Source: JAKFEW01 sp036675505
Lineage (GTDB): Bacteria; Cyanobacteriota; Sericytochromatia; S15B-MN24; JAQBPE01
Assembly (NCBI GenBank): GCA_036675505.1
Contig: JAKFEW010000093.1
Coordinates: forward strand, 42,752 to 106,751
Length of the DNA: 64,000 bases
Direction of reading: 5' to 3'
Shown here: positions 8,275-17,311 of the stretch, in pieces
How the letters are laid out: every line of letters starts with the position of its first letter
Position numbering within the stretch: position 1 is the stretch's first letter
The notes under the pieces: generated by a model
The model's input: only the letters and a program-made list of their open reading frames with translations
The model's database searches: none
What the model was told of the DNA's origin: nothing
Position numbers and translations under genes: made by a program

Positions 8275-8922
8275 ATGTCCGATCCCATCCGCCAGGCCGC
8301 AGGCCCCGCCCCCGTCGCCAAGGCCGTCGCGAAGCCTGCGACGTCGGCCGCGCCGGCCGCGAAGGCCGAAGCGGGCAGCTTCGACTCGGACTTCTTCACC
8401 CGCACGCCGCCCACCAAGGCGCAGCTCGATGCGCACCGTGCGGCGATCGCCGCCCTCGACACCCTGCCCAAGACCCCGCTCGGCCGCGACGCGAAGCGCG
8501 CATGGATCGCGACCGCGACGCCCAAGCTCGAGGCCGCCGAGAAGGCGCTGAACGCCCTGGAAGACGCCGAGTTCTGGCACAAGAGCGTGCCGGCGCCCGA
8601 GAACGACGCGGCCCGCGACAAGGTGTCGAAGCTGCGCGATCGCGTCGAGAGCGCGAAGGAAGCCGCGGGCGTGACGGCGCCCACCAAGCCCGCGAGCCCG
8701 ATCCGCCCGCTCTACCAGCTGACCGACGGGTGCAAGGACATGATGGGCCGCAACGCCCTCCTCGCCATCATCGGCGTGATCGCGATCATCCCCGCGATGG
8801 TGATCGACACGGCGGACATGGTCACCCGCCCGCTGCAGGCGGTGGCCTACCCGTTCCTGTGGGGCCAGTACAAGTACCGCGACATCCAGTTCGATCGCGA
8901 GCATCCTGCGAAATCCAAGTAG
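8275..8922 (+). CDS. Unknown protein with one hydrophobic segment
   Basis: 215 residues, not assigned to a family. The first 40 residues are Ala/Pro/Lys-rich and probably disordered. Residues about 45-135 are charged helices (KLEAAEKALNALEDAEFW and KLRDRVESAKEA) that could form a coiled coil. Residues about 160-180 (NALLAIIGVIAIIPAMVI) form one membrane segment, followed by an aromatic tail. It has no signal peptide. A structured leader precedes it and a strong intrinsic terminator follows, so it appears to be transcribed alone. Function unknown. Confidence 0.7.
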   Translation: MSDPIRQAAGPAPVAKAVAKPATSAAPAAKAEAGSFDSDFFTRTPPTKAQLDAHRAAIAALDTLPKTPLGRDAKRAWIATATPKLEAAEKALNALEDAEFWHKSVPAPENDAARDKVSKLRDRVESAKEAAGVTAPTKPASPIRPLYQLTDGCKDMMGRNALLAIIGVIAIIPAMVIDTADMVTRPLQAVAYPFLWGQYKYRDIQFDREHPAKSK

Positions 8923-8932
8923 CGGACGCCGA

Positions 8933-8967
8933 CGCGGCCAGGCCCCAGGGCCTGGCCGCGTTCTTTT
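8933..8967 (+). terminator. Intrinsic (Rho-independent) terminator
   Basis: A 13-bp perfect GC-rich stem (8933-8945 with 8948-8960) with a minimal CA loop is followed by TTCTTTT. It begins 11 bases after the stop of the unknown membrane-segment gene and is the clearest terminator in the window. It also separates that gene from the convergent ArsR gene. Confidence 0.85.
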
Positions 8968-8972
8968 GGGGA

Positions 8973-9533
8973 CTATTCCGCTCGCCAGTACACGCCCGCC
9001 TCGCGGCGAAGCAGTTCCGCCCCGATCAGCTCGCGGCGCAGCGTCGCGAAGTCCGGGTGGTGGCGCCCGATGATCACGTTCACCTCCTTCTCTGGGTAAC
9101 GCAGGCCTGGCTGGAAGTGGCTCGCGAGCCAGCGCAGCACCACTTCGCGCTTCTTCCGGCTCGCCGGGATCTCCTTGAGGCGCTCGCCGTCGAAGAAGTC
9201 CCGGAGCACCTTGCGCTCCCACGCCTCACCCGAGACGTCGGCCGTGACCGCCGCGAGCTTGTCGGGCGTGAGGAGGTCGCGGTTGAGCGCGTGCAACGCG
9301 TCGCCGTCGAGGCGGTAGAGGTGCGTGTTGCCCTCCGCGCGCATCGAGATGAGGCCGAGGCCCTTGAGGCGCGCGAGGTGGTGGGAAACGGTGGGGCCTT
9401 TGAGGTCGAGGAGCGACGAGAGCTCCTCGACGCTTCGTTCTCGTTCGGCCATCAGGCCGAGCATGCGTAGTCGGCTGGCGTCGGCGAGCGCCTTGAAGGC
9501 GTTCACCATCAGTTCGATTTCGGGTCCTGTCAT
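8973..9533 (-). CDS. ArsR-family transcriptional regulator with DUF2087 domain
   Basis: 186 residues. The N-terminal 80 residues are a winged helix of ArsR type (FKALADASRLRMLGLM, then the recognition helix KGPTVSHHLARLKGLGL). The C-terminal half, from about residue 105, is DUF2087 (RKKREVVLRWLASHFQPG, YPEKEVNVII, LRRELIG), a common partner of ArsR domains. There is no metal-binding ELCVCDL-type motif, so it probably senses something other than soft metals. GAAGGAGAT lies 6 bases upstream of ATG. A large palindrome covers the leader, suggesting autorepression. Confidence 0.88.
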   Translation of the reverse strand: MTGPEIELMVNAFKALADASRLRMLGLMAERERSVEELSSLLDLKGPTVSHHLARLKGLGLISMRAEGNTHLYRLDGDALHALNRDLLTPDKLAAVTADVSGEAWERKVLRDFFDGERLKEIPASRKKREVVLRWLASHFQPGLRYPEKEVNVIIGRHHPDFATLRRELIGAELLRREAGVYWRAE

Positions 9534-9546
9534 GATTCATCTCCTT

Positions 9547-9590
9547 CGATGGGCATCTAAATAGATAGTAATCTATATAGATGCCCATCG
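9547..9590 (-). promoter_or_regulatory. 44-bp AT-rich palindrome, probable ArsR operator/promoter
   Basis: Outer arms of 13 bp (9547-9559 and 9578-9590, CGATGGGCATCTA/TAGATGCCCATCG) are perfect. Inside them ATAGAT and ATCTAT (9561-9566, 9571-9576) form a second pair around AGTA. The whole element ends inside the SD of the ArsR gene, and its AT-rich core could hold the -10 box. ArsR proteins bind AT-rich palindromes as dimers, so an autoregulatory operator is the natural reading. Confidence 0.6.
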
Positions 9591-9619
9591 TCAATAGCAG
9601 GTCCCGGGGCGGGATTCGA

Positions 9620-10464
9620 TCAGCTGCCCGCCACCACCAGCCGGAAGCCTGCCCGCGTCGCGTCCACCCGCGGCTCGAAGTCCCGCCACACCAGGCGCAT
9701 CCGGTCCGGCGCGAGCACCTCCCAGGACCGTCGCGCGGGCTCCGTCGCGCCCTCCTTGGGGATCGTTCCGCCGCCCGCCTTGCGCGACAGCCGCGCGCCC
9801 GGCCAGAGCAGCTTGTCGACCTTGAGCCCGTCCACCAGCCGCACCTCGGCGACCAGCTCGCCGATCGGGCCCTTCCAGGGGCCGCCGGTGTGGGTGATGT
9901 ACTCGAAGAACCGCGTGTCGAGCGCGTTCAATGCGTTCGCCGTCGCGTAGCTCCGCTCCACCACGACGTCGCGATCGGGCGGGAAGCTCACGGTCAGCGC
10001 GTGCCAGGCCATCAAGGTGCCGGTCCTGGCGTCGGCCGCCACCCAGCCCGGCCCACCCGCCGCCGCCCGCACGTAGCCGTACTTCAGGCCGGACTTGACC
10101 AGCTGGCCGTCGACCCGCGTCTCGACGCGCTGCAAGGGCGGCATGAAGTCCCGTCCTTCGCTGGTGCCGCTGCGCCGCTGCATCTCCAGCTGGGCCGCGC
10201 CCTCGTCGGGAAAGCCGACGATCTGGGTGGCCGTCACCCCTTCCAGCGTGCCGCGAAAGGTGAAGCGCGCCCGCACGCGCGTCGCGCGCTTGCCGAAGAC
10301 GATGTTGAGGCGCTCGGCCACCATCCGGATGCTGCTCTCGGGGCCGGCGAAGCCGCCACCGACCGGCTCGGGGCCGTGGGCGCCCATGTGCATCGCCGTG
10401 TCGTTGGCGAAGGCCGGGGCGGCGGCCAGGACGACGGCGAGGGCGGCGATCAACGGGCGCATGA
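9620..10464 (-). CDS. Exported protein, DUF4424-like
   Basis: 281 residues. The start MRPLIAALAVVLAAAPAFA is a clear signal peptide, with cleavage expected before NDT. The ATG at 10464 has AAGGAG 8 bases upstream; codons further upstream in frame lack this. The mature part is rich in beta-strand sequence, and its start (EPVGGGFAGPESSIRMVAERLNI) and the THTGGPWKGPIGELVAEVRL region resemble the DUF4424 family of secreted or periplasmic proteins. Function unknown. It lies upstream of the ArsR gene on the same strand, but the palindromic promoter between them suggests separate transcription. Confidence 0.55.
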
Positions 10465-10511
10465 ATTCTCCTTGTCCAGCAACCGACGCTTTGTACCCGA
10501 ACCCGCGCGGT

Positions 10512-10540
10512 TTGCGCTCCTGCGCCGCGCCCGCTAAACT
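10512..10540 (+). promoter_or_regulatory. Possible sigma-70-type promoter for the helicase gene
   Basis: TTGCGC (10512-10517) and TAAACT (10535-10540) are separated by 17 bases. A transcript starting near 10547 would leave a short leader before the GTG chosen at 10572. The -35 match is only partial. Confidence 0.3.
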
Positions 10541-10571
10541 GTGGGGTCCCGTCCCCATCAGGTATGATCAA

Positions 10572-13500
10572 GTGATTCCCACGGCGTCCCCCCTCCAGGC
10601 GAAGCTCGACGCGGCGCGCAAGGAGCTGCTGGACCTCGGCTTGCGCAACCCGATGCTCAACTACCGGCCTTCTCGTGCCCGAGGGCTGGTGTTGGTCGAC
10701 GAGCTGCCCGCGGAGGTCTTCCGGCGCCTGGTGGTCGACGGCAAGGCCTTTTCGTTCCTGGCCGCCGAGGGCGAGCGTGCCGAGGGCTGGCTCGCCGATC
10801 CCGAAGGCGAAGTCCCGGCGCCGGCTGGCGAGAAGGCCGCGCGTCACACCGACACGCGACTGCAGACCGCGCTGCCGCCCGCCGAGCTCCAGAAGGTGCT
10901 GCTCAACACCTTCTACGCGGCCCGCACCTTCGTGGAGGAGCAGGGCGCGAACGTGCTCTACCTGGCCCTCGGCATGCTGGAATGGGATGAGGCGGAGAAG
11001 CCTGACGTGCGGCGGGCGCCGCTGCTGCTCGTGCCGGTCGAGCTCGCGCGCACGAGCGCCCTCGCGCGCTTCAACTTGAAATGGACGGGCGAGGATCCGG
11101 GCGAGAACCTTTCGCTGCAAGCCAAGCTCAGGGCCGACTTCGGGCTCGCCTTGCCGCCGCTGCCGCCCGCCGAAGACCTGGACGTCGAGGCGTACCTCCA
11201 GGCGGTGGCAGCCGCCGTGGCCGAGCGCGGCTGGCGGGTGGACGCGCAGGCGGTGGCGCTGGGCTTCTTCGCCTTCGGCAAGTACTTCATGTACCGCGAC
11301 CTCGACGCCGAGCAATGGCCCCAGGCGCTGCGGCCCGACGCCCATCCGGTGCTCGCGGCCCTGCTCGACCAGGGCTTCCGCGAGCCGCCCGCCGAGTTCG
11401 GCGAGGACGATCAGCTCGACACGAAGCTGCCGCCGGACGTGCCGGCCAGCGTGGTCGACCTCGACGGCTCGCAGGCCCTCGCGGTGCTCGGCGTGCGCGC
11501 CGGGCGCAACGTGGTGATCCAGGGGCCACCCGGCACCGGCAAATCCCAGACGATCACGAACATCGTGGCGGACGCGATCGCCCGCGGCCGCACGGTGCTC
11601 TTCGTGGCCGAGAAGATGGCCGCGCTCGAAGTCGTGAAGCGCCGCCTCGACGCCGTGGGGCTCGGCGACGCGTGCCTCGAGCTGCACAGCCACAAGACCA
11701 GCAAGCGCGCGGTGCTCGAGGAGCTCGCGCGCACCTGGGGCCTCGGCCGGCCGCGCGTGCCCGCCGCGGCCGCGGACGACGCGGGCCTCCACGCCGAGCT
11801 GCGCGAGCGGCTCAACGCTTACGCCGCCGCCGCCAACGCGCCGGTCGGCGAGAGCGGCGTGACGCCGCACGAGTCCGTCGGCGAGCTGCTCGCGCTCTGG
11901 CGTGAGACGCCCGACGCGCGCCTACCGGACGCGGCGGTGCCGCACGACCTGCGCGCCTGGACGGGGGCCGCCTACAAGCGCCGTGCCGCCCTGCTCGGCG
12001 AGGTCGTGGCGCGCCTGCGGGACACCGGCCCGATCGCGCGCCATCCTTTCCGCGGCGCGCGGCTCACCGCGCTGCCGCCCGGCCGCGACGTCGAGGTGCG
12101 CGAGGCGGTGAAGGCCGCGCGCGAAGCCACGACGCGCCTCTCGGCGGCGATCGCTCCGCTCGCCAACCGCCTGGGCATGCCGGCCCCCGCTACGCGCGAT
12201 GGCGCGATGCAGGTGGTGCTCGCCGCGGATCGCGCCGGTCGCGGCCCGGACCTGACCGGCGTGAGCGTCGCGGATCGCGGCTGGGTGGCGCGCCAGGTGC
12301 GGCTCAAGGCCCTGCTCGAGGCGGGCGCCCGCCTCGCCGACCTCATGCGCGAGTGGGGCGAGGTGGTGGTGCCCGCGGCCTGGGACATGGACCTGGCCGC
12401 CGCGCGGGTGGCGATCGCCGCCCACGGCCGGCGCCTCTTCCGCTTCTTCAACGGCGAGTGGCGCCGCGCGAACAGCACCCTGCGCGGCATCTGCCTCGGC
12501 GCCCCGCCGGCCGCCCACGAGCGCCGGCTGGCCCTGCTCGACGCCTTGGCCGAGGGCCGGCGCCACCGCGCGCTGATCCGCGCCGAGGACTCGCTGGGCG
12601 AGGCGCTCTTCGAGGGGCCCTGGGCCGCCGAGGGCTCGGATTGGGATGCGCTCTCGCGCATCTTCGATTGGGTGCGCGACCTCCACGAGGAGGTCGACGC
12701 CGGTCGCCTGCCCACCGGCCTGCTGGCCTTCCTGGAGGCCAACCCGCGCGGCCTGCCGGACGCCCCCGAGCTCGTGCCCGCGGGCGCGGCCCTGGATACC
12801 TTCGACGCCGCCTGGAGCCGCCTCGTGGCGCGCCTCGAGTGGGCGCCCGCGGCCGAGGACCCGGCGCTCGGCCGGCAGGCCTTCGCGGACCTCGAGGCAC
12901 GGCTCGACCGCTGGTTCCTCTCGCCCGAAGCCTTGCAAGGGCTCGCGAGCTTCAACCGCCTGGCCGGGCAGCTCGAGGCCGAGGGCCTGGGCGCCCTCGC
13001 CCGGCACGTCACGGGCCCCGACGGCGCCGAGCTCGCCCCGCGCTTGCCGGCGGCCTTCGCGCGCGCCTGGCACGAGACCCTGCTCGACCGCGCGATGCGC
13101 GAGCGGCCGGCGCTCGCCGCGTTCGACGGCGCCAGCCACGAGATCCAGCGCGATCGCTTCCGCAAGCTCGATCGGCTGGTCATCGAGCACACGCGTGCCA
13201 AGCTCGCGACCGCCCACTGGGAAGGCCTGCCGCGCAGCGAGGGCGCAGGCCAGTGGGCCCTGTTGCGGCGCGAGATGGAGAAGAAGGCCCGCCACCTGCC
13301 GATCCGCCAGCTGATCGGCAAGGCCGGCCACGCCGTTCAGGCGATCAAGCCGGTCTTCATGATGAGCCCGCTCTCGATCGCGACCTTTCTGCCGCCCGGC
13401 GGCCTGGTGTTCGACCTCGTGGTCTTCGACGAGGCGTCGCAGGTCAAGCCCGTGGACGCCTTCGGCGCGATCATGCGCGGGGCCCAGGTGGTGGTGGTCG

Positions 13501-15338
13501 GCGACAAGCGCCAGATGCCGCCCACGAGCTTCTTCGACACGCTCGCCAATCCGGATGCCGCGGATGCCGCGGAGGACGAGGACGCCGTCACCGCGGATTT
13601 CGAGAGCGTGCTCGGGCTCTTCGAGGCCCAGGGCGCGCCCCAACACATGCTGCGCTGGCACTACCGCAGCCGGCACGAGTCGCTGATCGCGGTCTCGAAC
13701 GCGGAGTTCTACGAGAACCGCCTGGTGGTCTTCCCGAGCCCCGACGCGGACCGCGAGGAGGCCGGCCTGCGCTTCCACCACCTCGCGGACGCCGTCTACG
13801 ACCGCGGCGGCAGCCGCACCAACGCGGCCGAGGCGCGCGCGGTGGCGCAGGGCGTGCTCGCCCACGCCCGCACGCGCCCGGACCTCAGCCTCGGCGTCGC
13901 CGCGTTCAGCGTGGCGCAGGCCACGGCCATCCAGACCGAGGTGGAGAAGGTCCGGCGGGCGCACCCCGAGGCCGAGGGCTTTTTCGCGAGCGCGCACCGC
14001 CACGAGCCCTTCTTCGTGAAGAACCTCGAGACCGTGCAGGGCGACGAGCGCGACGTGATGCTCGTGAGCGTGGGCTACGGCCGCGACGCCGAGGGCAAGG
14101 TGGCGATGAACTTCGGGCCGCTGAACCAGGAAGGCGGCGAGCGCCGCCTGAACGTGCTGATCACCCGTGCGCGGCTACGCTGCGAGGTGTTCAGCTCGAT
14201 TCGCGGCGATGAGATCCGCGCGGGCGAGCGCGAGCCGCGCGGCGTCTCGGCGCTGCGCCGTTTCTTGACCTATGCGGAGACCGGTCGCCTCGAAGGCCCC
14301 ACGGGCACGCTGCGCGCCCTGGACCCAGACGCCTTCGCCGACGAGGTGGTGCAGGCGCTCACGGCGGCGGGCTGGGACGTCACCCGCGAGGTGGGCGTGG
14401 AAGGCGGCCTGATCGACGTGGCCGTGCGCGACCCGCAGCGGCCCGGCCGCTACCTGCTCGGCGTGGTGTGCGACGGCGCGGCGTACGGCGGCGCGCGCAC
14501 GGCCCGCGACCGCGATCGCCTGCGCGAGCAGGTGCTCGGCTCGCTCGGCTGGCGGCTCTACCACGCCTGGTGCATCGACTGGCTGCGCCGCCCGGACCAC
14601 GAGCGCCGGCGCCTCGTGACGGCGGTGGAAGCCGCGGCCCAGGAGGCCGAGCGCGCCGACGAAGCCGAGCCGATGCCAGCCACCGAAGGCGGGCCCGCTG
14701 CGCAACAGCGGTTGGGAGCGCCCACCCCCCGGCCGGCGGTGGAGCGTGACCAGGCGACGCCCGAGGCCGTCCGCCAGGCGCCGGTTCCGAGCTACCGGCT
14801 CGCCGAGCCCCACGTGCGCCTGGACAACCGCGACCTGCCGGACATCTCCGTGAACGTCGTGGCCGGTTGGATCGCGGAAGTCGTTGCGGTGGAGGGACCG
14901 GTGCACCTCGCCGAGGTCGCGCGGCGGATCGCCGCGGCCGGTGGCGTGAAGCGGCCCGGACCACGCTTCCGCGCCGCGCTCGAGGACGCGGTCGGCTTCG
15001 CGCTGCGCCAGGGCATCGAGCGACGCGGCGACTTCCTGTGGGCGACCGGCATGGCCGCCGCGCCGCTGCGCGATCGGAGCGGGCTGCCGCCCGCGAGCAA
15101 GAAGCTCGAGTGGGTCTCGCCGGAAGAGCTCGACGCCGCGATCGTGCGCGCGGTCGCGGATGCGCTCGGGCTGCAGCCCGCCCAGGCGGCGGTCGAGGGC
15201 CTCAAGCTGCTCGGCTTCGCGCGCCCCGGCGAGCCGGCGCGGGCGCGGGCGGAAGCCGCGGTGGAGGGCCTGATCGTGGCCGGCCGGCTCGCGCGCCGGG
15301 GCGAGCTCGTCGTGCCCGGGGAGATGGAGAATGGCTGA
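10572..15338 (+). CDS. DUF4011 - superfamily 1 helicase - Vsr-like nuclease protein (candidate defence protein)
   Basis: A 1588-residue protein. The N-terminus (ELLDLGLRNPMLNYRPSRA) is the DUF4011 signature. The split helicase core has Walker A GPPGTGKSQ (Lys about 324), Walker B DEASQ (about 953-957), GDKRQMPP (about 977) and a C-terminal motor half including TVQGDERDVMLVS (about 1156). Residues about 1285-1340 (LGVVCDGAAYGG, ARDRDRLREQVLGSLGW) match the Vsr/MTES_1575-type nuclease domain. A winged-helix tail follows, as in DUF3320-bearing relatives. This architecture matches the single-gene antiphage system known as Hhe. GTG at 10572 is chosen because it places DUF4011 at the N-terminus; its SD is weak. 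The stop overlaps the SulP start by 8 bases. Confidence 0.85.
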   Translation: MIPTASPLQAKLDAARKELLDLGLRNPMLNYRPSRARGLVLVDELPAEVFRRLVVDGKAFSFLAAEGERAEGWLADPEGEVPAPAGEKAARHTDTRLQTALPPAELQKVLLNTFYAARTFVEEQGANVLYLALGMLEWDEAEKPDVRRAPLLLVPVELARTSALARFNLKWTGEDPGENLSLQAKLRADFGLALPPLPPAEDLDVEAYLQAVAAAVAERGWRVDAQAVALGFFAFGKYFMYRDLDAEQWPQALRPDAHPVLAALLDQGFREPPAEFGEDDQLDTKLPPDVPASVVDLDGSQALAVLGVRAGRNVVIQGPPGTGKSQTITNIVADAIARGRTVLFVAEKMAALEVVKRRLDAVGLGDACLELHSHKTSKRAVLEELARTWGLGRPRVPAAAADDAGLHAELRERLNAYAAAANAPVGESGVTPHESVGELLALWRETPDARLPDAAVPHDLRAWTGAAYKRRAALLGEVVARLRDTGPIARHPFRGARLTALPPGRDVEVREAVKAAREATTRLSAAIAPLANRLGMPAPATRDGAMQVVLAADRAGRGPDLTGVSVADRGWVARQVRLKALLEAGARLADLMREWGEVVVPAAWDMDLAAARVAIAAHGRRLFRFFNGEWRRANSTLRGICLGAPPAAHERRLALLDALAEGRRHRALIRAEDSLGEALFEGPWAAEGSDWDALSRIFDWVRDLHEEVDAGRLPTGLLAFLEANPRGLPDAPELVPAGAALDTFDAAWSRLVARLEWAPAAEDPALGRQAFADLEARLDRWFLSPEALQGLASFNRLAGQLEAEGLGALARHVTGPDGAELAPRLPAAFARAWHETLLDRAMRERPALAAFDGASHEIQRDRFRKLDRLVIEHTRAKLATAHWEGLPRSEGAGQWALLRREMEKKARHLPIRQLIGKAGHAVQAIKPVFMMSPLSIATFLPPGGLVFDLVVFDEASQVKPVDAFGAIMRGAQVVVVGDKRQMPPTSFFDTLANPDAADAAEDEDAVTADFESVLGLFEAQGAPQHMLRWHYRSRHESLIAVSNAEFYENRLVVFPSPDADREEAGLRFHHLADAVYDRGGSRTNAAEARAVAQGVLAHARTRPDLSLGVAAFSVAQATAIQTEVEKVRRAHPEAEGFFASAHRHEPFFVKNLETVQGDERDVMLVSVGYGRDAEGKVAMNFGPLNQEGGERRLNVLITRARLRCEVFSSIRGDEIRAGEREPRGVSALRRFLTYAETGRLEGPTGTLRALDPDAFADEVVQALTAAGWDVTREVGVEGGLIDVAVRDPQRPGRYLLGVVCDGAAYGGARTARDRDRLREQVLGSLGWRLYHAWCIDWLRRPDHERRRLVTAVEAAAQEAERADEAEPMPATEGGPAAQQRLGAPTPRPAVERDQATPEAVRQAPVPSYRLAEPHVRLDNRDLPDISVNVVAGWIAEVVAVEGPVHLAEVARRIAAAGGVKRPGPRFRAALEDAVGFALRQGIERRGDFLWATGMAAAPLRDRSGLPPASKKLEWVSPEELDAAIVRAVADALGLQPAQAAVEGLKLLGFARPGEPARARAEAAVEGLIVAGRLARRGELVVPGEMENG

Positions 15339-17226
15339 ATCGCAGGCCCCCCTGCCCGGCGGGAAGACCGGCTGGTTCTCCAACTTGAAAGGCGATCTCT
15401 TCGGCGGCGTCACCGCCGGCGTGATCGCGCTGCCGCTGGCGCTCGCCTTCGGCGTGTCGTCGGGCCTCGGCCCGGCCGCGGGCATGTATGGCGCGATCGC
15501 GGTAGGCGTCCTGGCGGCGGCCTTCGGTGGCACGCCGTCCCAGATTTCGGGCCCCACCGGCCCGATGACGGTCGTGGTGGCGGGTGCCGTCGCCGCGATG
15601 ACCGGCGACCCGGCGCTGATCTTCGTCGCCATCGCGCTCGCCGGCCTTATGCAGATCGCCTTCGGCCTGCTCAGGCTGGGCGGCTTCATCCGCTACATGC
15701 CGTACCCGGTCGTGTCCGGCTTCATGAGCGGCATCGGCGTGATCATCATAGCGCTCCAGCTGCTGCCGATGTTGGGCGCCCCAGGCGCCGCGAGCGTGAT
15801 CGGCGGCCTCAAGCGGCTGCCCGATGCGCTCGTCCACACCAACGTCGTGGCGCTCGGGCTCGGGCTCGCGGCGATCGCGCTCGTTTACGCCACCAAGGCG
15901 ATCGCGCCGAAGGTGCCGGGCGCCCTCGTGTCGCTGATCGGCCTCACGATCGCCGCCTGGGCGCTCAGGCTCGACGTGCCGCACATCGGCACGATCCCCA
16001 CCGGCTTGCCGGCGTTGCACCTGCCGCCGCTGGATCCCTTCGCCATCGCAGCGGTCGTGCCCACGGCGTTCATGCTCGCCGCGCTGGGCTGCATCGACTC
16101 GCTGCTCACCTCGGTGGTGGCCGACAACGTCACGCGGACCCGCCATGACAGCGACAAGGAGCTGATCGGCCAGGGCATCGGCAACGCCGTCGCCGGCCTG
16201 ATCGGCGGCGTCCCCGGCGCCGGCGCCACGATGCGCACGGTCGCGAACATCCAGGCCGGCGGCAGGACGCCGCTCTCGGGCATCGTCCACGGCCTGCTGC
16301 TGCTCGCGATCATGCTGGGCCTCGCGCCGCTCGCGGCCAACATCCCGCTCGCCGTGCTCGCCGGCATCCTGGTCACGGTGGGCATCGGCATCGTCGACTA
16401 CCGCGGCCTCACGCACTTCTGGCGCGTGCCGCGCGCGGACGCCGTCGTGATGGGCGTGGTGCTGGTGATGACGGTCTTCGTGGACCTGATTCAGGCCGTG
16501 GCCGCAGGCATGGTGATGGCGAGCCTGATCTTCGTGAAGCGCATGAGCGACATGGAAGTCGCCGTGCCGACCTCGGTCGGCGGCGGCGGGTCGCTCGACG
16601 AAGACGCGGACCAGCGCCCCCGCGAGGTGCTCGACGACATCTACGTGGTGCCCGTGAGCGGCTCGCTCTTCTTCGGCAACGCGCTTCCGCTCCAGGGCCT
16701 GATCATGGGCCTCACGGACGCCCGGGCGATCGTGCTCGATCTGTCGGACACGCCCTTCCTGGACCAGTCCGCGGCGTACGCCATCTCGGACGTCGCGCTG
16801 GACCTCGGCGGCAAGGGGATCGCGCTTTACATCTGCGGCCTGCGCGACCAGCCGCGGCGGATCCTTCGCCTGACCGGCATCGCGCCAGGAGAGCTCCCGA
16901 AGAGTCAGATCTTCGACGATTGCAAGGACGCCGTCCTGGCCGCGGCCGGGCCCGAAGCCCTGGGCTGGATCGGCGGGCTGGGCGTGATGGGGGCGATCGA
17001 CCTCTCCACCAAGTCGGGCATCCTCGAGCTCCCGGCGCCGGCGGCGCTGGTGGGCCAGTCGCTGGGCGAGGCCCAGATCCGGCAGCGGTACGGCGTCAAC
17101 GTGGTCGGCATCCTGCGAGGCGGCGTGGTCGACGCCGCCCCGCACGGGAGCACCCGCATCGAGGCCGGTGACGTGCTCGCGCTGGTCGGCCCCACGGAGC
17201 GGCTGCAGGCCTTCGAGCGAGGCTAG
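15331..17226 (+). CDS. SulP-family anion transporter with STAS and RCK_C (TrkA-C) domains
   Basis: 631 residues. Residues about 15-405 are a SulP membrane domain with many hydrophobic segments and conserved GGTPSQISGPTGPMTVV, the anion-site region shared with sulfate and bicarbonate transporters. Residues about 430-530 are a STAS domain (AIVLDLSDTPFLDQSAAYAI). Residues about 548-630 (GILELPAPAALVGQSLGEAQIRQR, ending AGDVLALVGPTERLQAFE) are an RCK_C domain nearly superimposable on the C-terminus of the KtrA encoded next. An RCK_C tail on SulP is unusual and suggests gating by the same ligand as the potassium system. The transported anion is unknown; sulfate or bicarbonate are the main options. 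Confidence 0.85.
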   Translation: MAESQAPLPGGKTGWFSNLKGDLFGGVTAGVIALPLALAFGVSSGLGPAAGMYGAIAVGVLAAAFGGTPSQISGPTGPMTVVVAGAVAAMTGDPALIFVAIALAGLMQIAFGLLRLGGFIRYMPYPVVSGFMSGIGVIIIALQLLPMLGAPGAASVIGGLKRLPDALVHTNVVALGLGLAAIALVYATKAIAPKVPGALVSLIGLTIAAWALRLDVPHIGTIPTGLPALHLPPLDPFAIAAVVPTAFMLAALGCIDSLLTSVVADNVTRTRHDSDKELIGQGIGNAVAGLIGGVPGAGATMRTVANIQAGGRTPLSGIVHGLLLLAIMLGLAPLAANIPLAVLAGILVTVGIGIVDYRGLTHFWRVPRADAVVMGVVLVMTVFVDLIQAVAAGMVMASLIFVKRMSDMEVAVPTSVGGGGSLDEDADQRPREVLDDIYVVPVSGSLFFGNALPLQGLIMGLTDARAIVLDLSDTPFLDQSAAYAISDVALDLGGKGIALYICGLRDQPRRILRLTGIAPGELPKSQIFDDCKDAVLAAAGPEALGWIGGLGVMGAIDLSTKSGILELPAPAALVGQSLGEAQIRQRYGVNVVGILRGGVVDAAPHGSTRIEAGDVLALVGPTERLQAFERG

Positions 17227-17311
17227 CAACGGCCCAGCGGGCGGCGTGTGCTGGCCGGCCGCCGGGTGTCGGAGTATCATTGTCGCCCGATCCCCGTCGC
17301 GAGGAGACCCC

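Noticed and set aside
11922..14003. 693-codon open frame on the minus strand
   Set aside because: Antisense to the helicase gene, with no SD and no domain; a GC-bias artefact.
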